A stretch of DNA of 17,125 bases, taken from positions 1 to 17,125 of the forward strand of contig JAUZEU010000035.1 in the NCBI GenBank assembly GCA_030838885.1, written 5' to 3'. The notes below the pieces were generated by a model. That model was not told the origin of the DNA. It did not search any database and saw only the letters and a list, made by a program, of their open reading frames with translations. Position 1 is the first letter of the stretch, and the number at the start of each line of letters is the position of its first letter. Below are positions 7,055-13,623 of this stretch, piece after piece. A program made the position numbers and the translations under genes. The DNA comes from Bryobacterales bacterium (lineage in GTDB: Bacteria > Acidobacteriota > Terriglobia > Bryobacterales > Bryobacteraceae).

Positions 7055-8437
7055 TTGGGAGTCGATTCGGCCGCCAGAAATCCGGAGTTCCAGCGTCTGA
7101 TCCGTTTGCAGACGGAGGCATTCGCGAAGAGCACCCTCTATCACAGCCTGGAACTACTGGACGGAACGGTGATCCCCGGCATTATTTCGGTGGAGAATCT
7201 TCGGGCGCGCCTGAATGCCTATCCTCTACCAGAAGATCTGCGTGGCAAGCGCGTGCTGGATATTGGAGCAGCCTCCGGTTGGAACAGCTTTGAATGCGAG
7301 CGCCGCGGCGCCGAAGTGGTGGCGTTCGATTACGTTGATTATGAGGAGTTCACGGCCGTCAAAAGGCTGCGTGAATCGAAGATCGAATACGCCATTGCGG
7401 AGATTGAGGAGCTAACGCCGGAGCGCTTCGGGTTCTTCGACTACGTTCTCTTCTTCGGCGTCTTTTATCACCTGCGGCACCCCTTGTTTGCGATGGAAAA
7501 CGTCTGTTCTGTGACGCGCGGCCAGGCGTTCATCGAGTCGTATGTCATTGATGACAAGCCTGACCCCGAGCGCTGTTACCTCGAGTTCTACGAAACCGAT
7601 GAACTGGGCGGACAGATCGACAACTGGTGCGGGCCGACCACCGCGTGCCTGATGGCAATGGCGCGATCCGCCGGGTTCCCCCGAGTCGACCTTAAGTATG
7701 TGGATTCCCGCCGTGGCGGACTGGTCGCCCACCGGCGCTGGCAGCCGGTCGTGCCCGAGGCAAACGCTACTCCGCCGTTCCTCTGCTCTGCCGTCAACAA
7801 CCGCCATAACGACATCGTCTTCCAGCCACGCAAAGACGAATATCTCTGCCTGGCGTTCCTCTATGAAGGCACTCTGTCGAAAGAAGATGTGCTGGTAGAA
7901 GTGGATCAGTACGGCGTTCCCGCGCTGGTCCTGGTGAGGCATGAGGCGGGCTATTGGCAGGTGAACTGCAAAGTGCCGCCGGGTATTTCGCCTGGCGATC
8001 ACGACGTCCGTGTGGGCACGAAACGCGCGGGCTTCAGCGAACCTGTCAGGATCAGGATGCTGCCCTCCGGCGCCGACCGGCGCTACGGTGAAACGCCGTT
8101 TGTCCCTCTAAGCGAGGCGGTGCCGTCGCCGGCTTTCATCAGAGTCGAGAACACAATGGATCGCTCGACCACGTTTCGGGGCTACAGAAACGAAACGCTG
8201 GCCTGCCGCTTCACGCATTCCGATAACCGCCTCGACCTCTCGAAGGTGCAACTGACCGTCGGCGGCAATCCGCACCCGCTGCTTTCTGTCGAACAACCCG
8301 AACCCGGCACGTGGCAGATCAACGCCAGATTAAAGGGCCTGAGGCGCGGCGAGCACCAACTCCGTTTGCGCACGGCACAAAGCCCCTTTTCTGCCCCGTT
8401 CACGATCGCAATCGATCCGGCGTTCGATCTAAGCTGA
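7055..8437 (+). CDS. CmoB-like (DUF1698-type) SAM methyltransferase with two tandem C-terminal beta-rich repeats
   Basis: 460 residues from TTG 7055, the only usable start before the conserved region (no in-frame ATG or GTG nearby; a TTG at 7106 is the alternative; no Shine-Dalgarno). Residues about 28-165 match the tRNA (mo5U34)-methyltransferase-like family: YHSLELLDGTVIPG, SAM motif I VLDIGAASGWNSFE (67-80), acidic motif II AFDYVD, and FDYVLFFGVFYHLRHP (128-143). It is not an orthodox CmoB, which ends near 320 residues. Residues 241-335 and 360-453 are two copies of a ~95-residue module; each has an N-N/T...F near its start and a WQ(V/I)N...G(I/L)..G(D/E)H..R(V/L) block (301-320 and 420-438). 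The modules look like Ig-like beta sandwiches. Such methyltransferases are often found in glycan-biosynthesis loci; the acceptor here is unknown. Convergent with ahcY. Confidence 0.82.
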   Translation: MGVDSAARNPEFQRLIRLQTEAFAKSTLYHSLELLDGTVIPGIISVENLRARLNAYPLPEDLRGKRVLDIGAASGWNSFECERRGAEVVAFDYVDYEEFTAVKRLRESKIEYAIAEIEELTPERFGFFDYVLFFGVFYHLRHPLFAMENVCSVTRGQAFIESYVIDDKPDPERCYLEFYETDELGGQIDNWCGPTTACLMAMARSAGFPRVDLKYVDSRRGGLVAHRRWQPVVPEANATPPFLCSAVNNRHNDIVFQPRKDEYLCLAFLYEGTLSKEDVLVEVDQYGVPALVLVRHEAGYWQVNCKVPPGISPGDHDVRVGTKRAGFSEPVRIRMLPSGADRRYGETPFVPLSEAVPSPAFIRVENTMDRSTTFRGYRNETLACRFTHSDNRLDLSKVQLTVGGNPHPLLSVEQPEPGTWQINARLKGLRRGEHQLRLRTAQSPFSAPFTIAIDPAFDLS

Positions 8438-8446
8438 TCCAAATAG

Positions 8447-8474
8447 AAAAGCCCGGCCTTTCGGCCGGGCTTTT
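8447..8474. terminator. Bidirectional rho-independent terminator
   Basis: A perfect 12-bp stem: AAAAGCCCGGCC (8447-8458), loop TTTC, and GGCCGGGCTTTT (8463-8474). It has a GC core flanked by A and T runs on both sides, so it can act on either strand. It lies between the convergent methyltransferase (stop at 8437) and ahcY (stop at 8494) and serves both. Confidence 0.93.
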
Positions 8475-8493
8475 CGACTCCTGGGAAACTTTT

Positions 8494-9921
8494 CTAGTAC
8501 CGGTAGTGATCCGGCTTATAAGGCCCTTCCACAGGCACCCCGATATACTCCGCCTGCTCCCTAGTAAGCGTCGTAAGCTTCACGCCAATTTTCTCCAGGT
8601 GCAGCCGCGCCACCTCCTCATCCAGCTTCTTGGGCAACACATAAACCCCCGGCTTATACGTATCTTTACTCGCCCAAAGATCCAGCTGTGCCAAAGTCTG
8701 ATTCGAAAAGCTGTTCGACATAACAAAGCTCGGGTGCCCTGTAGCGCAACCAAGATTCACCAGCCGGCCTTCCGCCAGCACGAAGATGCTGTTCCCCGCC
8801 GGGAACGTGTACTTGTCCACCTGCGGCTTGATTTCGATCTTGGTCGCATCGGACTGGTTCAGCCGATCCACCTGAATCTCACTGTCGAAGTGACCGATAT
8901 TACAAACAATCGCCTGATCTTTCATGTGCCGCATGTGTTCCAGCGTAATTACCGCCAGATTGCCCGTAGTCGTGACGTAGATATCGCCCCGTCCCAGCGT
9001 CTCTTCCACGGTGGTGACTTCGTAGCCTTCCATCGCGGCCTGCAGAGCATTGATCGGATCTACCTCAGTCACAATCACCCGCGCGCCAAGGCCACGCAGT
9101 GACTGCGCAGAACCCTTGCCCACGTCGCCATATCCGCAAACCACGCAGACCTTACCCGCCACCATCACATCCGTCGCACGCTTGATCCCGTCCGCCAGCG
9201 ACTCGCGGCAGCCATAGAGATTGTCGAACTTCGATTTCGTCACCGAATCGTTCACATTGATCGCAGGCACCAGCAACTGACCGGCTTCATGCATTTTGTA
9301 AAGCCTGTGGACGCCGGTGGTCGTCTCCTCGGAAACGCCCTTCCACTCCTTCACCACACCATGCCAACGTTTCGGCGACTCCGCATGAACTTTCTTCAGC
9401 AGGTCTTTAATCACCTGCTCTTCTTTGTTGCCGGAAGGAGTGTTCACCCAGTCCGACCCGTTCTCGAGTTCGTAGCCCTTGTGGATGAAAAGCGTGGCAT
9501 CACCGCCATCGTCAACAATCAGCTGTGGTCCAAGCCCGCCCGGATGGCTGAGCGCCTGATCTGTGCACCACCAATATTCTTCCAGCGATTCGCCCTTCCA
9601 CGCGAACACGGGTACGCCGGCGGCCGCAATGGCCGCGGCAGCGTGATCCTGAGTGGAGAAGATGTTGCAGCTGGCCCAGCGAACACTGGCGCCCAGATCC
9701 ACCAGCGTCTCGATCAGAACGGCCGTCTGAATCGTCATGTGCAGCGAACCGGTCACCCGGATCCCCTCCAGCGGCTTCGTTTTCGCGTGCTTCTGGCGGA
9801 TCGCCATCAGGCCGGGCATTTCCTTCTCAGCGATGGAAATTTCTTTGCGGCCCCATTCGGCCAGTTTCATGTCGGCCACCTTTAAATCGGTGCCGATGGG
9901 TGTCAGTGTCGCTGCGCTCAT
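8494..9921 (-). CDS. ahcY: Adenosylhomocysteinase (S-adenosyl-L-homocysteine hydrolase)
   Basis: 475 residues from ATG 9921-9919, with AAGGA seven bases upstream; a TTG at 9939 in frame lies inside the palindromic operator and is rejected. The enzyme reversibly splits S-adenosylhomocysteine to adenosine and homocysteine, removing the product inhibitor of SAM methyltransferases; it is a cytoplasmic NAD-dependent tetramer. Visible hallmarks: His61 in GSLHMTIQTA, VDDGGD (Asp about 137), SEETTTGVHRLY (about 197), catalytic-site NDSVTKSKFDNLYGC (Lys229, Asp233), the NAD motif GYGDVGKG (263-270), GHFDSEI, and the C-terminal GPYKPDHYRY, the canonical end. A ~40-residue insertion around 150-195 is the one typical of many bacterial and plant enzymes. 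It is divergent from the ArsR/methyltransferase regulator, with a palindrome in the shared promoter, and ends at a strong terminator. Confidence 0.98.
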   Translation of the reverse strand: MSAATLTPIGTDLKVADMKLAEWGRKEISIAEKEMPGLMAIRQKHAKTKPLEGIRVTGSLHMTIQTAVLIETLVDLGASVRWASCNIFSTQDHAAAAIAAAGVPVFAWKGESLEEYWWCTDQALSHPGGLGPQLIVDDGGDATLFIHKGYELENGSDWVNTPSGNKEEQVIKDLLKKVHAESPKRWHGVVKEWKGVSEETTTGVHRLYKMHEAGQLLVPAINVNDSVTKSKFDNLYGCRESLADGIKRATDVMVAGKVCVVCGYGDVGKGSAQSLRGLGARVIVTEVDPINALQAAMEGYEVTTVEETLGRGDIYVTTTGNLAVITLEHMRHMKDQAIVCNIGHFDSEIQVDRLNQSDATKIEIKPQVDKYTFPAGNSIFVLAEGRLVNLGCATGHPSFVMSNSFSNQTLAQLDLWASKDTYKPGVYVLPKKLDEEVARLHLEKIGVKLTTLTREQAEYIGVPVEGPYKPDHYRY

Positions 9922-9933
9922 GTTTGTCCTTTG

Positions 9934-9959
9934 TATCAATAAATCCGGATATGTTGATA
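9934..9959. promoter_or_regulatory. 26-bp imperfect palindrome, probable SahR-like operator
   Basis: Left arm TATCAATAAATCC (9934-9946) and right arm GGATATGTTGATA (9947-9959) are inverted copies matching at 11 of 13 positions, with no spacer. It lies in the 57 bases between the divergent starts of ahcY and the ArsR-type regulator. Size and symmetry suit a dimeric winged-helix repressor. It ends 12 bases before the ahcY Shine-Dalgarno side and overlaps the -10 box of the regulator gene, so binding should block both promoters. That the regulator binds here is inference. Confidence 0.7.
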
Positions 9960-9963
9960 TAAT
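9958..9963 (+). promoter_or_regulatory. -10 box of the regulator gene
   Basis: A perfect TATAAT hexamer lies 15 bases before ATG 9979 and overlaps the right arm of the palindrome. The best-placed -35 region (near 9935) is a poor match to TTGACA. Transcription would begin near 9970, leaving a leader of only about 8-10 bases. Confidence 0.5.
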
Positions 9964-9978
9964 ACCCAGGCAGGCGAC

Positions 9979-10893
9979 ATGGCGTCAATACTCAAATCCC
10001 TTCGCATGCTCGCCGATACCAGCCGCCTGCGGATGCTCCTCCTCCTGGAAAAAGAGGAACTCTCGGTGGCAGAGCTCCAGGAAATCCTCTCCATGGGGCA
10101 GAGCCGCATCTCCACGCAGCTGGCCCAGCTAAAGCAGGCTGGCCTGGTGGAGGACCGTAAACAGGGCAAGAACAGCCTCTACCGCCTGACAGACCGCACC
10201 TTGCTCGACCTGCTGCACGCTGCCGGCAAGGAAGTGACTGAGGCGCCTGCCGACGCAAAAGCCCTCCAATTGGTGCTCGAAAAGCGCCGTGATAAGGTCC
10301 GGAGTTACTTCGATGAACTCGCTGGCAGGTTTGGAAAAAACTATGTCCCCGGCCGTTCCTGGAAAGGTCTTGCGGAAACTTTGCTGCAACTGCTTCCGCC
10401 CATGGTCATCGCCGACCTCGGTGCCGGCGAAGGCACGTTTTCACAACTCCTGGCGCAGCGGGCGAAGCATGTGATTGCCGTCGACAACTCCCCGAAAATG
10501 GTGGAATTCGGCGCACGGCTGGCCGTCGAGAACGGCATCCGCAATCTGGAGTATCGGCACGGCGACCTGGAATCGCCCCCGATAGAAGATTCCACGGTGG
10601 ACCTGGCCTTTTTCAGCCAGAGCCTGCACCATGCCCTGCACCCTGAACGCGCCGTTGAAGCGGCCTGCCGAATATTGAAATCCGGTGGCCGGATCGTTCT
10701 TCTCGACCTGAAGAAGCATGGGTTTGAACAGGCGCGTGAGCTCTATGCGGATGAGTGGCTGGGCTTCTCGGAAGTCGAATTGCGCGGATTTCTGGAAAAC
10801 GCGGGGTTTACGGCGGTGCAGAGCTGGATCGTGGACCGCGAAAATCAGGCGCCCGCCCTCGAAACCATTTTGGCCATCGGCAGCAAGCCCTGA
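9979..10893 (+). CDS. ArsR-family regulator fused to a SAM methyltransferase domain (SahR-like)
   Basis: 304 residues, ATG 9979. Residues 1-75 are an ArsR-type winged helix: LRMLADTSRLRMLLLLEKEELSV, then AELQEILSMGQSRISTQLAQL with the recognition helix, and the wing GKNSLYRLT. Residues about 105-304 are a class I methyltransferase fold with motif I VIADLGAGEGTF (143-154), VIAVDNSP, and the post-motif LKSGGRIVLLDLKKH. No metal-binding Cys cluster of classical ArsR is seen. Known: SahR regulators of Proteobacteria have this same ArsR-plus-methyltransferase layout, sense S-adenosylhomocysteine, and repress ahcY and methionine-cycle genes. Here the gene is divergent from ahcY across a 57-base region with a palindrome, so an autoregulated SAH sensor is the simplest reading. 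The methyltransferase fold may serve as ligand sensor, not as enzyme. I leave the symbol empty because orthology is not proven. Confidence 0.88.
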   Translation: MASILKSLRMLADTSRLRMLLLLEKEELSVAELQEILSMGQSRISTQLAQLKQAGLVEDRKQGKNSLYRLTDRTLLDLLHAAGKEVTEAPADAKALQLVLEKRRDKVRSYFDELAGRFGKNYVPGRSWKGLAETLLQLLPPMVIADLGAGEGTFSQLLAQRAKHVIAVDNSPKMVEFGARLAVENGIRNLEYRHGDLESPPIEDSTVDLAFFSQSLHHALHPERAVEAACRILKSGGRIVLLDLKKHGFEQARELYADEWLGFSEVELRGFLENAGFTAVQSWIVDRENQAPALETILAIGSKP

Positions 10894-10905
10894 AGGGGTC
10901 TCCTG

Positions 10906-10947
10906 TTGAGAGGAGGTGCTACTATCTGTAATATTAAGTCCTCTCAA
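10906..10947. promoter_or_regulatory. Inverted repeat upstream of the PEP-CTERM gene
   Basis: TTGAGAGGA (10906-10914) is repeated in perfect inversion as TCCTCTCAA (10939-10947), separated by 24 AT-leaning bases. It fills most of the 77-base gap between the regulator and the PEP-CTERM gene. It may be an operator, a leader hairpin for the downstream gene, or a stem ending the upstream transcript; no T-run follows, so it is not a classical terminator. Confidence 0.45.
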
Positions 10948-10970
10948 GCGGGGACAGCTGCGGAGGATGC

Positions 10971-13145
10971 ATGAAATCGAAGTTCCGGCCCGGCGCGAAA
11001 GCGCGGCGAGGCTTTCTTGCCGTCACCCTGGCTCTTACTCTGGCCGGTAACTCTCTCTACGCGGGAACGGTCGCGTGGACCGGCGTCACCGACGCGACGA
11101 ACTGGAGCAAGCCGGGGAACTGGGCCACCAACTCAACCCCTGGTTCCACCGATGACGTGGTCATTGATCCAGCTGCTGCAGCCACTGCGGTGCTGGATAT
11201 ATCGGGACTCAGCAGCATCGGGAGCTTAAATATCGGCTCCGGCTCAAGCCTCACCATCAACACTGGAAGCTCTCTGAATGTCGGACCGTCTCTCGCCCCC
11301 GCCGTTCTGTTGAACTCCGGCACTATTAACGTAAGCACCGGTGGCCAGCTAACTCTGGATGTAAGCGGCACGGGGGTAAATAACAGCGCGGGTACAATTT
11401 CCGTCGCTGGTGGTGGCACTCTGGCACTGACCGGCCCCGGCGCCTATTCTGCAGGCACCACGAATTTGGGTTCCGCTGCGTCCGGGGCCACTCTCCAGAT
11501 CACAGGCGAAGTGACGCTGGGCAGCGGCTCGCTTAACCTCTCGGATAGTTCAGCCAATATCATCACCGGCGCAACGGGACTCCTGACAAACGATTACGCG
11601 GCAACAATCTCCGGTGCGGGGAACCTGAATCCCGCTTCCTTAACCAACAACGGACTGCTCTCAGCAAGCGGGACGAACAACTCCCTGGTGGTCTCTACAC
11701 TCACCAATTGGGATAGCGCATCTTCGACTCTGACGGGGGGCTCTTATCACGCGAGCAATGTCCTGCAACTGAGCAGTATCGGCGCCGGTACCATCAGGAC
11801 TCTGAGTCTCGCATCTGTCGGGGTAAGCGCCGGCGGTCTCATCAGTGGAGACGGCAGCACCAATGCGCTGAGCGCCTTGACGAATATCTCGAATTCGTCC
11901 CTCACCCTCGTAGACCAGCCCGTATTCACAATTACTCCCACTCCTGTGATCCCTGCCACGGTGGGTACGCTGAGCATAACCGCCGATGATAATCCGAATG
12001 GAGGCTTCGCTTCTCTTGCGCTTCTGTCTTCCGGCTTGACGGTCGCGGGAAATCTGAGCAACAGCACCGTCGGAGTACTCAACAACGTAGCGCTGATTGA
12101 CCTCGAGGCAGGTTCAATCCTCACTGTCACCGGAGATTTCAGCCAGACCAGTCACCGCTCCGTGACGGCCAACGTCCACAATTCCACCCTGCACGTTACC
12201 GGGGACACGACCAATACAGGTTCGGACATCATAATTGGCAGCCCGAATCCGACCGGTCCGGCCGCTGCAGCTCAGTTTGATGGTAAGTTCAACAACAAAG
12301 ACTTCGCCCCGACGGTCGGCAGCAGTCTGTTTGTCGAACTCGGAAGCACTGCGACCACCAAAGCCTTTCAGAACGATTTCTACAGTCTCGTCGACCTGAG
12401 TGGCGGCAGCCAACTTACTACCGACGCGTTCAATAACAACGGAACAGTGACCCTGTGCGGCTGCAGCGTCAACCAACTCACGGTGGCGAATGGCGACTTC
12501 ACAAATGAAGATGGCATTGTCAATCTCGATGCGGGCAACACCCTGACCGTAACCAACGGCGATTACATTCAGTCGTCCGGCACCGGTCATAGCTTCACAG
12601 ACGTGGAAGGCACGCTGAAAGCAGCTAACGTTGTACTGAATGGCGGTGTCCTTGTCGGATTGGGAACAATCGATGGCAACCTGGTAAATAACGCGGTGGA
12701 CAACCCTGGCGACCCCGGAACACAGACGATCACAGGCAATTACACCCAGGGCTTGTCCGGGCTTCTGATTCTCGATTTTGCCGGTTTGAACCCGGCCACC
12801 CAATACGACAATCTCTCCATCGGTGGCAATGTCTCTCTGGCCGGAGGGCTTCAGGTGGACCTGTTCAATGGTTTCGTCCCCACCCTGGGCCAAACCTTTG
12901 AAATTCTCTCCTGGACGGGTACACTGGCAGGTGATTTCACCTCCTGGAACCTGCCCACTTTTGACGGCCTGACGTTCACCGAGATTGTGGAGTCGAACCG
13001 CATCCTGCTGCAGGTTGCTGCCTCCACCGCCACTCCCGAACCCTCCACCTTCGTGCTGTCGTTCCTGACATTACTCCCCGCGATGTTGCTCGGTGCTGCC
13101 GTACGGCGCAGGGCGCTCGCTCAAAACGCAAACCGAGGGTTATGA
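10971..13145 (+). CDS. PEP-CTERM-anchored, beta-helix-like surface protein
   Basis: 724 residues, ATG 10971, with GGAGGA (10962-10967) three bases upstream, rather close. A signal peptide covers about 1-31 (RR-rich start, LAVTLALTLAGNSLYA). The body is a long run of Gly/Ser/Thr/Asn-rich strands of the kind SLTINTGSSLNVG and TLTVTNGDYIQSSG, typical of right-handed beta-helix passengers, with a globular end at about 590-680 (LVGLGTIDGNLVNN, ITGNYTQGLSGLLILDFAG, QYDNLSIGGNVSLAGGLQV). The C-terminus has PEP at 689-691, a hydrophobic helix to about 711, and RRR at 712-714: the PEP-CTERM sorting signal. Known: exosortase cleaves such signals and the protein goes to the surface or biofilm matrix. 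No exosortase is in the window. A CGC pair (about 500) is the only cysteine cluster. The ATGA overlap links it to the next gene. Ligand unknown. Confidence 0.85.
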   Translation: MKSKFRPGAKARRGFLAVTLALTLAGNSLYAGTVAWTGVTDATNWSKPGNWATNSTPGSTDDVVIDPAAAATAVLDISGLSSIGSLNIGSGSSLTINTGSSLNVGPSLAPAVLLNSGTINVSTGGQLTLDVSGTGVNNSAGTISVAGGGTLALTGPGAYSAGTTNLGSAASGATLQITGEVTLGSGSLNLSDSSANIITGATGLLTNDYAATISGAGNLNPASLTNNGLLSASGTNNSLVVSTLTNWDSASSTLTGGSYHASNVLQLSSIGAGTIRTLSLASVGVSAGGLISGDGSTNALSALTNISNSSLTLVDQPVFTITPTPVIPATVGTLSITADDNPNGGFASLALLSSGLTVAGNLSNSTVGVLNNVALIDLEAGSILTVTGDFSQTSHRSVTANVHNSTLHVTGDTTNTGSDIIIGSPNPTGPAAAAQFDGKFNNKDFAPTVGSSLFVELGSTATTKAFQNDFYSLVDLSGGSQLTTDAFNNNGTVTLCGCSVNQLTVANGDFTNEDGIVNLDAGNTLTVTNGDYIQSSGTGHSFTDVEGTLKAANVVLNGGVLVGLGTIDGNLVNNAVDNPGDPGTQTITGNYTQGLSGLLILDFAGLNPATQYDNLSIGGNVSLAGGLQVDLFNGFVPTLGQTFEILSWTGTLAGDFTSWNLPTFDGLTFTEIVESNRILLQVAASTATPEPSTFVLSFLTLLPAMLLGAAVRRRALAQNANRGL

Positions 13146-13519
13146 CCCGTCTCCGGACGCTTATAGTGGTGGTGTTCGTGGTCGTGATCGCTGCTGTAGG
13201 GCTCTGGTTCTTCCGCCCCCGATCGGTAACCGCCATGACCACGCCGTACCAGGCCGTGCTGCTCTCCAATGGCTCCGCTTACTTCGGCCGCCTCGAAGGC
13301 CTTGGCACCCCATACCCGGTGCTCAAAGAGGTTTACTACGTCCAGAGCCGTCCCGGCCAGGATCCGAAGCAGCCCGTCAACGTACTCGTGAAGCGCGGCA
13401 AGGAATGGCACGCGCCGGACCGCATGATCCTGAACGCGGCCATGATCGTCTTCGTTGAACCCGTAAACCCCGGCTCCCGGGTCTCACAGCTCATCGCCGA
13501 AGCGGCAGCCGCTAAGTAG
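13142..13519 (+). CDS. Small conserved membrane-anchored protein of unknown function
   Basis: 125 residues. Its ATG overlaps the TGA of the PEP-CTERM gene (ATGA at 13142-13145), so translation is probably coupled. Residues 6-24 form one hydrophobic helix after MTRLR, giving an N-terminal anchor with the rest probably outside. The soluble part has a compact pattern: YQAVLLSNGSAYFGRLE (36-52), YPVLKEVYYVQ (58-68), VNVLVKRGKEWHAPDRMIL (79-97) and a final IVFVEPVNPGSRVSQLIAE. I recognise the arrangement as that of a widespread bacterial conserved hypothetical family with a YFG...YYVQ...EWH.PDRM.L...I.FVEP signature, but know no function for it. Its place after a PEP-CTERM protein may or may not be functional. 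Confidence 0.8.
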   Translation: MTRLRTLIVVVFVVVIAAVGLWFFRPRSVTAMTTPYQAVLLSNGSAYFGRLEGLGTPYPVLKEVYYVQSRPGQDPKQPVNVLVKRGKEWHAPDRMILNAAMIVFVEPVNPGSRVSQLIAEAAAAK

Positions 13520-13623
13520 CCGTTTGTTGCATTTTGTAACAATCGCGCGCTACCATGTGCGTTGCGTCGTCAGTCGGCGCGGCTAAGTTCGCCAGCTTTT
13601 TCTCTCGAATCGGAATCCCATTA

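Noticed and set aside
8311..9102. Plus-strand open frame of 263 codons spanning the terminator and antisense to ahcY
   Set aside because: It runs through the strong terminator hairpin and is antisense to a conserved enzyme.
9922..9978. SAH riboswitch upstream of ahcY
   Set aside because: The space between divergent starts is 57 bases and is dominated by a DNA palindrome; no room or pattern for the known SAH aptamer.
12114..12893. Minus-strand open frame of 259 codons inside the PEP-CTERM gene
   Set aside because: No signal, domain or ribosome site; explained as antisense of the repetitive beta-helix coding sequence.
13524..13542. TTGTT/AACAA inverted repeat before the TonB-dependent receptor gene
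   Set aside because: Only five base pairs per arm with a nine-base spacer; expected by chance in AT-rich promoter DNA.
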